A stretch of 64,000 nt of DNA from Pseudomonadota bacterium (GTDB lineage: Bacteria > Pseudomonadota > Gammaproteobacteria > Steroidobacterales > Steroidobacteraceae). The stretch covers positions 66,205 to 130,204 of the forward strand of contig JAEYUC010000102.1 in assembly GCA_023433705.1 (NCBI GenBank). The letters run 5' to 3'. The position numbers were made by a program, and so were the translations under genes. Positions 7,299 to 15,229 of the stretch are shown here, in pieces. Position 1 is the first letter of the stretch; every line of letters starts with the position of its first letter. The notes under the pieces are model-generated. The model did no database searches. It was not told the DNA's origin and worked only from the letters and a program-made list of their open reading frames with translations.

Positions 7299-10200
7299 AC
7301 CTCAGCAGAAACGGGGGCGGGCAGCACGGCGGGCGAGGGCTTCGCCGCGCGGCGCACCAGCACGTAGAACACGGGTGTGAGCAGCAGACCGAAGATCGTC
7401 ACGCCGATCATTCCGGAGAACACGGCCGCGCCCATCGCGCGGCGCACCTCGGAGCCCGCGCCCGAGGCGAGCACCAGCGGCACGACGCCCATCACGAACG
7501 CGATCGACGTCATCACGATGGGGCGCAGTCGCAGTCGCGCGGCTTCGAGCACGGCGGCCACCTTGTCGCGGCCCTGCTCCTCGAGATGTTTCGCGAACTC
7601 GACGATCAGGATCGCGTTCTTCGCCGAGAGCGCCACGAGCACGAGGAAGCCGATCTGCGTGAAGATGTTGTTGTCGCCGCCCTGCAGCCAGATGCCGGTG
7701 ACGCCCGCGAGCACGGCCAGCGGCACGATCAGGATGATCGCGAGCGGCAGCGAGAAGCTCTCGTACTGCGCGGCCAGCACCAGGAACACGAACAACACGC
7801 ACAGCGGGAACACCCACAGCGCCGCGTCGCCCGAGGCGATCTGCTGGTACGCGAGCTCGGTCCACTCGAAGCTCATGCCGGCGGGTAGATTGGCGTCGAG
7901 GATTTCCTTCATCGCCGCCTGGGCCTCGCCCGAGCTGTGACCCGGCGACGGTCCGCCGGTGATGTCCGCCGACGGATACCCGTTGAAGCGCTCGACGATG
8001 TCCGGCCCGAAGGATTCACGGACACTCACTAACGAACCGAGTGGGACCATCTCTCCGGCGGCGTTACGCGTTTCAAGTGGAAGAATGTCGTCAACCTGCG
8101 AACGGAACGGCGCATCCGCCTGCGCCACCACACGGTAAGTACGGCCAAATCGGTTGAAGTCATTGACATACAAGGATCCCAGGTTGACTTGCAGCGTCTG
8201 GAACACGTCGGACACCTTCACGCCCTGGCGCTTGGCCTTGAGGCGATCGACGTCGACGTCGAGCTGCGGAACGTTGATCTGATAACTGGAGAACACGCCC
8301 GCGAGACGCGGGTCCTGATACGCCTTTCCAATGGCGTCCTGCACGGCGGCGTACAACGCCTCGGCGCCGCGGTTCTGCCGGTCCTGCACGTTGAGCTTGA
8401 AACCGCCCAGCGTGCCGAGCCCGATGACGGGCGGCGGCGGGAACACCGCGATGTACGCGTCCTGGATCTGCGAGAACTGCGCGTTGAGCGAGCCGGCGAT
8501 CGCACCGGCCGAAAGGTCGTCGCCCTTGCGCTCGTCGAAGTCCTTGAGCGGGAAGAAGACGATGGCGGCGCTCGAGCTCGCCGCGAATCCGTTCGCGCAG
8601 ACGCCGGCGAACTGCACCGAAGACAACACGCCGGGCTGCTTCTTCGCGATCTCGCCGATCTGTCGAACTACCGCATCGGTGCGGTCGATCGAAGCCGCGG
8701 GCGGCAGCTGCACGATGCCCACGAGATAGTTCTTGTCCTGCTGCGGAATGAATCCGCCGGGGAGAGAGGACAAGCCCAGCCACGTGAGCCCGATCAGTCC
8801 CGCATAGACGGCGATCGCGATGGGCGCGCGACGCACGGTGCGGGTGACCGTTTTCGAGTAGCCATCACCCGCGGCCGCGAAACCACGGTTGAAGCGTGAA
8901 AAGAGTCCGCCGAACACGCCGTCCATGCCGCGGGTCAGCGCGTCCGGCTTCGCGTCATGCGGCTTGAGCAGCACGGCGGCGAGGGCGGGCGACAAGGTGA
9001 GCGAGTTGAACGCCGAGATCACCGTCGAGATCGCGATGGTCAGGGCGAACTGGCGGTAGAACTGGCCCGTGAGGCCGTCGACGAAGGCAACCGGCACGAA
9101 CACCGCGCACAACACGAGCGTGATCGCGATGATGGGCCGGCTGACCTCCTGCATCGCGCGCTTGGTGGCCTCGAGTGGTTTGAGACCGTTCGCGATGTGG
9201 CGCTCGACGTTCTCGACCACCACGATCGAATCGTCGACGACGATGCCGATCGCGAGCACGAGTCCGAACAGCGACAACGTGTTGATCGAGAACCCGAACG
9301 CGTACAGCACCGCGAACGTGCCGACGATCGACACCGGCACCGCGACCAGCGGGATGACGGACGCGCGCCAGGTCTGCAGGAACAGCACGACGACGAGCAC
9401 GACGAGCAGGATGGCCTCGAGCAGCGTCGTGATCACCGCGTCGATCGACTGGCGCACGAACTGCGTCGGGTCGTAGATGATGTCGTAGTCCATTCCATCG
9501 GGGAACGACTTCTTGAGTTGCTCCATCGTCTCGCGCACCTGCGTCGACAGATCGAGCGCGTTGGAGCCCGGGGACTGGTAGGCGGGGATGGCCACCGCGT
9601 TCTCGTTCGCGAGCAGCGACTGCATCGCGTAGGTGGCCGCGCCGAGTTCGAGTCGCGCGACGTCCTTGAGTTGCACGACTTCGCCGTAGTCGCCGGTCTT
9701 GACGACGACCTCGCCGAATTCCTCCTCGCTCTGCAGGCGGCCACGGGCGTTGAGCGCGACCTGGAATTCCGCGCCGGCGGCGGGGGGAGCGCCGATCTGG
9801 CCCGCGGCCACCTGCACATTCTGCTCACGGATGGCGGCGACCACGTCGCCGGTGGTGAGATTGCGCGCGGCGAGTTTTTGCGGATCGAGCCACACGCGCA
9901 TCGAGTAGTCGCCGGCGCCGAAGACCTGCACGTCGCCCATGCCCGGCAGCCGGGCCAGCGTGTCGCGCACGTTCAGCGTGGCGTAGTTGCGTAGATAGAG
10001 ACTGTCGTACCGGCCGGTGGGGGAGGTCAGGTGCACGACCATCAGGAACGAAGGCGAGCTCTTGAGCGTGGACACGCCGAGCGCACGCACTTCATCGGGC
10101 AGGCGCGGCAGCGCCTGCGCGACGCGGTTCTGCACCTGCACCTGGGCCTTGTCGATGTCGGTGCCGATCGCGAACGTCACCGTGATCGCGAGCGTGCCGT

Positions 10201-10459
10201 CCATCGTCGACTGCGAGGACATATAAAGCATGTCCTCGACGCCGACGATTTCCTGCTCGAGCGGCGCGGCCACCGCTTCGGAGATGACGCGCGGGTTCGC
10301 GCCGGGATAGTTCGCGCGCACCACCACCGAGGGCGGCACCACCTCCGGGTACTCGCTGACCGGTAGTTTGAACAACGCGATGGCGCCCGCGATCAGTATG
10401 AACGCGGAGAGCACGGTCGCGAAGACCGGCCGGTCGATGAAGTAGCTGGAGAATTTCAC
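7295..10459 (-). CDS. RND multidrug efflux inner-membrane transporter (HAE1 family)
   Basis: 1054 residues, full length. It begins MKFSSYFIDRPVFATVLS with the first membrane helix and has twelve expected helices in two halves. Proton-relay Asp pair in VVDDSIVVVENVERH (fourth helix) and the matching Lys in LSAKNAILIVEFAK. Porter-domain landmarks include YPEVVPPSVVVRANYPGA and GDVQVFGAGDYSMRVWLD. Closest in flavour to MexF/AcrB-type drug pumps. It overlaps both neighbours by 4 nt, so the operon order is adaptor, pump, outer-membrane channel. Substrates are not predictable from sequence alone. Confidence 0.96.
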   Translation of the reverse strand: MKFSSYFIDRPVFATVLSAFILIAGAIALFKLPVSEYPEVVPPSVVVRANYPGANPRVISEAVAAPLEQEIVGVEDMLYMSSQSTMDGTLAITVTFAIGTDIDKAQVQVQNRVAQALPRLPDEVRALGVSTLKSSPSFLMVVHLTSPTGRYDSLYLRNYATLNVRDTLARLPGMGDVQVFGAGDYSMRVWLDPQKLAARNLTTGDVVAAIREQNVQVAAGQIGAPPAAGAEFQVALNARGRLQSEEEFGEVVVKTGDYGEVVQLKDVARLELGAATYAMQSLLANENAVAIPAYQSPGSNALDLSTQVRETMEQLKKSFPDGMDYDIIYDPTQFVRQSIDAVITTLLEAILLVVLVVVLFLQTWRASVIPLVAVPVSIVGTFAVLYAFGFSINTLSLFGLVLAIGIVVDDSIVVVENVERHIANGLKPLEATKRAMQEVSRPIIAITLVLCAVFVPVAFVDGLTGQFYRQFALTIAISTVISAFNSLTLSPALAAVLLKPHDAKPDALTRGMDGVFGGLFSRFNRGFAAAGDGYSKTVTRTVRRAPIAIAVYAGLIGLTWLGLSSLPGGFIPQQDKNYLVGIVQLPPAASIDRTDAVVRQIGEIAKKQPGVLSSVQFAGVCANGFAASSSAAIVFFPLKDFDERKGDDLSAGAIAGSLNAQFSQIQDAYIAVFPPPPVIGLGTLGGFKLNVQDRQNRGAEALYAAVQDAIGKAYQDPRLAGVFSSYQINVPQLDVDVDRLKAKRQGVKVSDVFQTLQVNLGSLYVNDFNRFGRTYRVVAQADAPFRSQVDDILPLETRNAAGEMVPLGSLVSVRESFGPDIVERFNGYPSADITGGPSPGHSSGEAQAAMKEILDANLPAGMSFEWTELAYQQIASGDAALWVFPLCVLFVFLVLAAQYESFSLPLAIILIVPLAVLAGVTGIWLQGGDNNIFTQIGFLVLVALSAKNAILIVEFAKHLEEQGRDKVAAVLEAARLRLRPIVMTSIAFVMGVVPLVLASGAGSEVRRAMGAAVFSGMIGVTIFGLLLTPVFYVLVRRAAKPSPAVLPAPVSAEV

Positions 10460-11622
10460 TGCTGGGCCACCAGGGTATTTCCGCGGCGCAGGCGTTCGCC
10501 CATCGCGACGAGCTGCGGCGCCACCGGCATGCCGGGGCGCACCTGCTGCAGGCCGCGCACCAGGATCACGTCGTCCGCGTGCAGGCCTTCACGCACGACA
10601 CGCAGTCCGTCGATCAGCGGGCCGAGCTTCACGGGCGTGTACTCGACCGTGTTGTCCTTGCCGACCTTGAGCACGTACTTGACGCTCTGGTCCGTGCCGA
10701 TGGCGCTGTCGTTGATGAGCAGCGCGTCGTATTCGGCGCTGCCGACCAGCTTCACGCGCGCGAACATTCCGGGGGTGAAGCGTCGGTCGGGGTTCGCGAA
10801 TAGTCCGCGCGCGTGAATCGTGCCGGTCTCGGGGTTCAGCGCGTTGTCGAGGAACACCATGTGGCCCTCGTGCGGGTGACCCTTTTCATCGGCGAGGCCG
10901 GCCCAGACCGGATTCGGCGCGGTGCGCGAGCTCTTGCGCTCGCCGCGCAGGTCCATGCCGACGTACTTGAGGTACACCTGCTCGTCGCCGTCGAACGCGA
11001 CGTAGATAGGATCGATCGAGACGACCGTCGTGAGCAGCGTCTGCCCGGCGGTCACGAGATTGCCTGCGGTGATCTCGGCGCGTCCCACCACGCCCGAGAT
11101 CGGCGCGCGCACTTCCGTGAACGACAGATCGAGCGCGGCGGATTCGACAGCGGCCTCGGCGGCGGCGAGATTCGCGCTCGCCTGTTCGCTGCCGGAGATG
11201 CGCTCGTCGTATTCCTCCTGCGAGATGGCGCGCTTCTCGATCAGGCGGTCGGCCCGCTCGCGCTCGGATTGCGCGAGCTTGAGCTGCGTGCGGGCCCGGG
11301 CGAGTTCGGCCTGCGCCTGCTTGAGCGTCGCCTGGTAGGGGCGCGGGTCGATCCCGTACAGGATGTCCCCTTTCCTCACCTCGTGGCCCTGCTGAAAGCG
11401 CGCCGACGTGACGTAGCCCGAAACGCGCGGACGCACTTCGACTCGTTCGACCGCTTCGAAGCGACCCGTGAATTCGTCGAATTCGGTGATGGACTTCGTG
11501 ATGACCTTCGCGGCTTCCACCGCCGGCGGCGCGGGCGGCGCCTCCGCGGCCTCGTTGCGCGCGCAGGCGGACAGCGTCGCGATGACGAGGGGGATGGCGA
11601 TCAGCTTGAGCGATGTCTTCAC
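10456..11622 (-). CDS. RND efflux periplasmic adaptor lipoprotein (MexE/AcrA-like)
   Basis: 388 residues from a GTG start, with GGGAG about 9 nt upstream. A signal peptide with lipobox LSAC predicts inner-membrane lipidation. The lipoyl half-motifs (FTGRFEAVERVEVRPRVSGY and LSFTEVRAPISGVVGR) flank a helical hairpin of about 75 residues with a four-residue SNLA-like turn, followed by the beta-barrel domain. It is the first gene of the three-gene efflux operon. A 13-bp dyad lies 27 bp upstream. Confidence 0.94.
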   Translation of the reverse strand: MKTSLKLIAIPLVIATLSACARNEAAEAPPAPPAVEAAKVITKSITEFDEFTGRFEAVERVEVRPRVSGYVTSARFQQGHEVRKGDILYGIDPRPYQATLKQAQAELARARTQLKLAQSERERADRLIEKRAISQEEYDERISGSEQASANLAAAEAAVESAALDLSFTEVRAPISGVVGRAEITAGNLVTAGQTLLTTVVSIDPIYVAFDGDEQVYLKYVGMDLRGERKSSRTAPNPVWAGLADEKGHPHEGHMVFLDNALNPETGTIHARGLFANPDRRFTPGMFARVKLVGSAEYDALLINDSAIGTDQSVKYVLKVGKDNTVEYTPVKLGPLIDGLRVVREGLHADDVILVRGLQQVRPGMPVAPQLVAMGERLRRGNTLVAQQ

Positions 11623-11648
11623 GAGGTTTTTCTCCCGGGTTTGTGATG

Positions 11649-11661
11649 CACATGGTGTGCT
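11649..11661. promoter_or_regulatory. Candidate operator dyad upstream of the RND operon
   Basis: GCACATGGTGTGC is a perfect 5+3+5 dyad 27 bp upstream of the adaptor GTG, a position where TetR- or LysR-type regulators of efflux operons bind. A second imperfect GC-rich hairpin follows at 11666-11696. No regulator gene is adjacent. Functional assignment is inference. Confidence 0.4.
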
Positions 11662-11726
11662 TCAGGCCGCCCGGCGGACATTCACCGGGCGGGCCAAACT
11701 CGGAGTCTCGTTAGCGTGGGTGGGGG

Positions 11727-11769
11727 CTATCCCTTTAGGGATAGGAACCGCGAAGCGGGGCGTTCGCCC
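11727..11769 (-). terminator. Hairpins downstream of the ureohydrolase-like gene
   Basis: Two perfect hairpins lie just past the stop of the minus-strand gene ending at 11770: GGGCG-TT-CGCCC (11758-11769) and CTATCCC-TTTA-GGGATAG (11727-11744), with a smaller GC hairpin between. No T-tract follows, so this is a structured 3' end or a Rho-type terminator region, not a canonical intrinsic terminator. Confidence 0.4.
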
Positions 11770-12591
11770 TTAAGCCGAGCGTCTCTCGGCCTGGTTCGTG
11801 GCGAACAGCGGAGTCAGCGCGTCGAGCAACGGCTTCGCGGAAGCAGGATGGTCCTCGGACCATTCGGATTCGAATTCGGCGATCTCGACGCCGATGACCT
11901 CGTGCTCCGCGACCACTTCGGCGATGGAGCGAACGGTTTCGAGCGGCAGGCCGATGGCGTCCTCCGACACGTCGCAGTCGATGTGCACGTAAACGGGGCG
12001 GCGCGCGATCGCCGCGCGCAGCCGCGCCGGCAACTCGGGCCCGACGTTCACGTGATTCAGCCTGCCGTCGTCGACGAGTTTCTGCTCGTGCGGTTCGAGG
12101 TCGCGCACCCCGACCAGCACGACATTGGACAGCGACAGTCCGCTGCCGAGTCCGCTGTCCCACATGCCGGCGGCGCCGGTGAGCACCATGCCGCCGAGGT
12201 TGGGCTGCGGCCGGGAATCCTGCGCGGCCCGCTCGCCATGCGCATCGAGCCAGATGATGCAGGCATCCGGCCGCCGCCTGGCGATCACGGGGATCGTCGC
12301 GAGGCCGGCCGCGCAGCGGCCCATGGTCGTGATGACGGTGTGATTCTTCGCCATGACCTGGTCGAAGACCGCGGCCAGCGTGCGCAAGTCACCGCGCGCG
12401 ATCGCGAGCTCGCGGTCCCAGGGCAGACGCTGCGGGTCGTGGGGCGTGCCCACGTAGGTAGGCGTCACGTTGAGCTTGCCGGAGAGCGCGTTGCCCACCA
12501 GCTGGGCCCCGACGAGCGCGCGGACATTCCGGTCCCCGGCGCATCCGCGATAAACGATGAGATTTGGCGATTTCACAGCTCGAACGAGCAT
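11770..12591 (-). CDS. Arginase/agmatinase-fold (ureohydrolase-like) protein with altered metal ligands
   Basis: 273 residues from ATG 12591 (MLVRAVKSPN); GTG 12574-12576 is an alternative. The fold is recognisable from WLDAHGE, GGMVLTGAAG, VVLVGVRDLEP, HIDCDVSE and VIGVEIAEFE. Arginases use one His, Asp-x-His-x-Asp, and Asp-x-Asp to hold two Mn ions. Here the first His is Cys93 (MGRCAAG instead of GGDHS), the middle motif is Asp116-Ala-His118-Gly-Glu120, and Asp205/Asp207 are kept. Spacing from position 93 to 116 is 23, the same as His101 to Asp124 in arginase. So the protein may bind one metal, a different metal, or act on another substrate. It is monocistronic, downstream of the PAP2-like gene on the same strand. 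Confidence 0.75.
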   Translation of the reverse strand: MLVRAVKSPNLIVYRGCAGDRNVRALVGAQLVGNALSGKLNVTPTYVGTPHDPQRLPWDRELAIARGDLRTLAAVFDQVMAKNHTVITTMGRCAAGLATIPVIARRRPDACIIWLDAHGERAAQDSRPQPNLGGMVLTGAAGMWDSGLGSGLSLSNVVLVGVRDLEPHEQKLVDDGRLNHVNVGPELPARLRAAIARRPVYVHIDCDVSEDAIGLPLETVRSIAEVVAEHEVIGVEIAEFESEWSEDHPASAKPLLDALTPLFATNQAERRSA

Positions 12592-12633
12592 GGAACCGGA
12601 AGTGCATGAAGTCCATGCGACTTTTGTTTTATA

Positions 12634-12670
12634 GACCGGAAGGACCTGGTGTTGCCAGGCCCTTCCGGTC
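12634..12670. terminator. Long inverted repeat between the PAP2-like and ureohydrolase-like genes
   Basis: GACCGGAAGG (12634-12643) pairs with CCTTCCGGTC (12661-12670), and inside it CCTGG pairs with CCAGG across one mismatch, giving a 16-position stem with a 5-nt loop. It lies 24 bp past the stop of the minus-strand PAP2-like gene. On that strand the sequence after it is A-rich, not T-rich, so it is probably a 3'-stabilising structure or weak terminator. Confidence 0.5.
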
Positions 12671-12694
12671 ACGTCCGCGAAACGCTTCGATCGA

Positions 12695-13972
12695 TCAGTT
12701 CGCTTTCGGACGCGCGTACTTCGAGAAGATGTACGCGGCCACTTTCGGGCAAGCCTCCTGGCTCGCCGTCGTGTCGAAGTGGTAGTGGATGCCGCCGTAT
12801 TCGCGGCTCAGGGCCTGCGCTTCGCCGAGCTGCCAGAAGCCGGGATACGACATCGCGACGTCGGAGTTGCCGTTGATGCCGGTCCAGCGCGCCGTCACCG
12901 GAATGTCGTTCGTACCGAAGAACAATGCGAGTGAGCGCGCGGCTCCCGCGCCGATGCAGGCCATGTTGCCCGCGTAGGACGGGTACGGCGGGGTAGTTAG
13001 CAGCGGCATCCAGCTCGGATCGGCGACGGTGGCGTCGTTCATGTCTTCATCGGCCTTCTGGATCGCGGTCACCGGGCGCCACAGCTGGTAGACGAACTTG
13101 CTCGCCTGCGAGGTCTGCAGGCTGTCGTGGATCGTGGCGTTCAGCAACGCAAACAGGCGCGCGGTCTCGACCAGGCCGAGGCCCTGCGAGCGCGCGGTGT
13201 CGCGCGTGACGTTGTTCCAGATCGCCGACCACTGCTGGCGGTAGTTGACCGAAGCCCAGGCGTGCGCGAGTCGCGTCTGCTCGGGCGTACGCATGGCGCT
13301 GTTGACGCCGCCGATCGCCTTGATGTCGTTGACCGCATCCGCGTACTCCTGCGAATCGAGCTCGGGCGCGCGACGCGGCAGGTAGTAGTAAGGAGTCGGC
13401 AGGCCGAAGGGCTTGGCGTCGCCGGCCTGCACGAACGCGGCGTTGGGGAAGTTCGGCGGGGTCGGACGCCAGACACCGGGCAGTGGCGGCGGATTGAACG
13501 ACTGCGGAGTCTCCCAGCCGTCGTTCGTGCGCCATTGCAGGATCTGCCGCGCGACTTCCTTGCCGAGATCGGTACCGAGCTTCGCGCGACCCTTGTGGAT
13601 GGGCGCGAGGCGGGCTTCGAGCGCGGCGTCGTAAGTGGCCTTGCTCGCGGGCAGCAGCGCGACGAGCACGTCGTGCGCCGCCTGCGCGGCGGCCGCTTCC
13701 ATGGACGCCTCGCACCAGGTCGGCACCTTCGTGCGATAGGGGTCGTATTTGCTGTCGCGCGAGTTGACCGTGTCGAACATCGCGATGTGCATCATCGCGT
13801 AGTAGCGCGGCAGCGTGACGCCAGCCGAATTGGGCACCGTGGTTTCGAGCAGGTTGTTCCATTCGACGATGACCTCGCGATCGCCGTCGATGGGCGTGGG
13901 GCAGACGCCGGCGTTGGCCGCCGGGATCGCCGCCGTCGCGGCGAGCGCGAGGACTGAGAGAGACTTGATCAT
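12695..13972 (-). CDS. Secreted PAP2-superfamily / vanadium haloperoxidase-like protein
   Basis: 425 residues with a Sec signal ending AANA. The oxyanion pocket is defined by three motifs. Motif 1 is intact, KFVYQLWRP (Lys292, Arg299). Motif 3 is intact, SREYGGIHYHFD (Arg389, His396, Asp400). Motif 2, normally P-x4-S-G-H, reads P-YPSY-A-G-N, so the conserved His is Asn336. In this superfamily motif-3 His is the phosphatase nucleophile, while motif-2 His is the acid-base or halide-handling residue. Expected location is the periplasm. It could be a phosphatase, a haloperoxidase relative, or a non-classical member; the changed motif argues against a standard vanadium haloperoxidase. Confidence 0.75.
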   Translation of the reverse strand: MIKSLSVLALAATAAIPAANAGVCPTPIDGDREVIVEWNNLLETTVPNSAGVTLPRYYAMMHIAMFDTVNSRDSKYDPYRTKVPTWCEASMEAAAAQAAHDVLVALLPASKATYDAALEARLAPIHKGRAKLGTDLGKEVARQILQWRTNDGWETPQSFNPPPLPGVWRPTPPNFPNAAFVQAGDAKPFGLPTPYYYLPRRAPELDSQEYADAVNDIKAIGGVNSAMRTPEQTRLAHAWASVNYRQQWSAIWNNVTRDTARSQGLGLVETARLFALLNATIHDSLQTSQASKFVYQLWRPVTAIQKADEDMNDATVADPSWMPLLTTPPYPSYAGNMACIGAGAARSLALFFGTNDIPVTARWTGINGNSDVAMSYPGFWQLGEAQALSREYGGIHYHFDTTASQEACPKVAAYIFSKYARPKAN

Positions 13973-14098
13973 GGGAGTTGACTCCAGGTTGTATTTCGGG
14001 CGCGCGGAAGGCTGCGCGCCGCGCGTGGAAGTTGGCGTGGGAGCCCGCGTGGAATTTGCTAGGCTCCGCGCTTCGCGAAAGTCCCGGGAGGGGCAAAC

Positions 14099-14284
14099 AT
14101 GGGTACGGAATGGGTGCTGGTGCTGCTGCTGAAGGTGGGCGAATACGAGATGAGCACCGTGCCGGGGTTCGTCAGCGAGAAGCGCTGCCAGGAAGCCGGC
14201 GAGCAATGGAAGATCGACGCAAACAAGTTTCGCGGCATCTCCGGCGGCCAGTACGTCTGCCTGAAGAAGGTGAATACGCCCTGA
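14099..14284 (+). CDS. Small two-cysteine protein (61 aa)
   Basis: MGTEWVLVLLL at the N-terminus is hydrophobic, then comes a polar segment with two Cys (KRCQEAGEQW and QYVCLKK) and a short basic tail. A strong ribosome-binding site, GGGAGGGG, lies about 6 nt before the ATG, which makes expression likely. It resembles a common class of tiny proteobacterial proteins with an F-x-S-x3-C-x2-AG...C pattern, of unknown function. It is 81 bp upstream of the MNIO gene and on the same strand, so it is a weak candidate for a substrate peptide of that cassette. Confidence 0.7.
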   Translation: MGTEWVLVLLLKVGEYEMSTVPGFVSEKRCQEAGEQWKIDANKFRGISGGQYVCLKKVNTP

Positions 14285-14365
14285 CGGGCAGAACTGATTC
14301 ACAATTCGCGCGACTGGAGGTCGGGCCTTACACCTCGCGAAAGTAGTTTGCCGCTAGCTTCGGCA

Positions 14366-15229
14366 ATGGATTCGCAACTCTGCGGTGTCGGTTTGTTTTA
14401 CAACCCGGCGACGCCGCAATTCCTTCGTTCGCACCTGTCGGCCGTCGACTACGTGGAGATCTCGCCCGACATGTTCTGGACCGATCACGGTTCCGGGACG
14501 GCGCAGCGTTTCGAGTACCTGGAGTCGTGGAGCGACGAGATCGAGTGGCTCGCGTCGCGTTGCACGCTCGTGGCGCACGTCAGCGGTTTTTCGATCGCGT
14601 CGGCGGCCGCGCCCGACGAGGAATATCTCGCGCACCTGGCCGACTGGCTCGGGCGTTACCCATTCCGCTGGCACAGCGGCCACCTCTCCGCCGCGCCCAA
14701 CAGCTTCCCCGCGCCAGTGCCGCTCGATCAGGAGGTGCTCGAGCTCGTCACGGATCGGGTGCGGGACATCCGCCGGCGCGTGAACCTGCCGTTCCTGATC
14801 GAGAACCCGGTGTATTACGTCCGGCTGGCCGAGCAGGAGCTCGAGGAATCCGAATTCCTCAATGCGCTCGTGGCGCGCGACGCCTGTGGTCTGCTACTGG
14901 ACTTGCACAACGTGTACGTGAACGCGCGCAATTTCCGTCTCAACCCGTTCGACTTCCTGGGACAGATCAGGATGGACGCCGTGACCGAGCTGCACGTCGC
15001 GGGCGGAACGGAACTGGCGGGCATGTACATAGACTCACACGCGGGCGCCTGCCATCCCATCGTCTGGGAGCTGCTCGATCACGTGGTTCCGCGCGCGCCG
15101 AACCTGCGCGCGGTCACGTTCGAGTTCCACGAGTCCTATTTTCCGCTGCTCGGCGAAGAGGGGGTCCTGCGGGAGCTGGCGCGGGCGCGCGAGATCGTGA
15201 GCCGCCACAGGGCGGCGAGGCCCGGATGA
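14366..15229 (+). CDS. MNIO-family (DUF692) multinuclear iron oxygenase-like protein
   Basis: 287 residues. It shows the DUF692 signature set: GVGL start, VEISPDMFW, VAHVSGFSIAS, WHSGHLS, LIENPVYY, LLLDLHNVYVNARN, ELHVAGG, YIDSHAG and FEFHES. Together these give the His/Asp/Glu iron ligands on a TIM barrel. Relatives (MbnB, BufB, ChrH and others) oxidise Cys or other residues of ribosomal peptides with a partner protein. I start at ATG 14366; TTG 14348 is in frame but has no better ribosome site. It overlaps its partner by 4 nt (ATGA). The segment VEISPDMFW differs from the more common EVHSENYF, so it is a divergent branch. Confidence 0.88.
   Translation: MDSQLCGVGLFYNPATPQFLRSHLSAVDYVEISPDMFWTDHGSGTAQRFEYLESWSDEIEWLASRCTLVAHVSGFSIASAAAPDEEYLAHLADWLGRYPFRWHSGHLSAAPNSFPAPVPLDQEVLELVTDRVRDIRRRVNLPFLIENPVYYVRLAEQELEESEFLNALVARDACGLLLDLHNVYVNARNFRLNPFDFLGQIRMDAVTELHVAGGTELAGMYIDSHAGACHPIVWELLDHVVPRAPNLRAVTFEFHESYFPLLGEEGVLRELARAREIVSRHRAARPG

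Noticed and set aside
8957..9994. 345-residue open frame antisense to the RND pump
   Set aside because: Translation is rich in Arg, Asp, His and Glu with no fold pattern, as expected for the complement of a membrane-protein gene.
11727..11744. CTATCCC-TTTA-GGGATAG hairpin as an intrinsic terminator
   Set aside because: It is followed by C/G-rich sequence and no T-tract on either strand, so it is listed only as a structured 3' region.
12634..12670. Inverted repeat as a transposon end
   Set aside because: There is one copy only, no transposase and no flanking repeat. A 3'-end hairpin is simpler.
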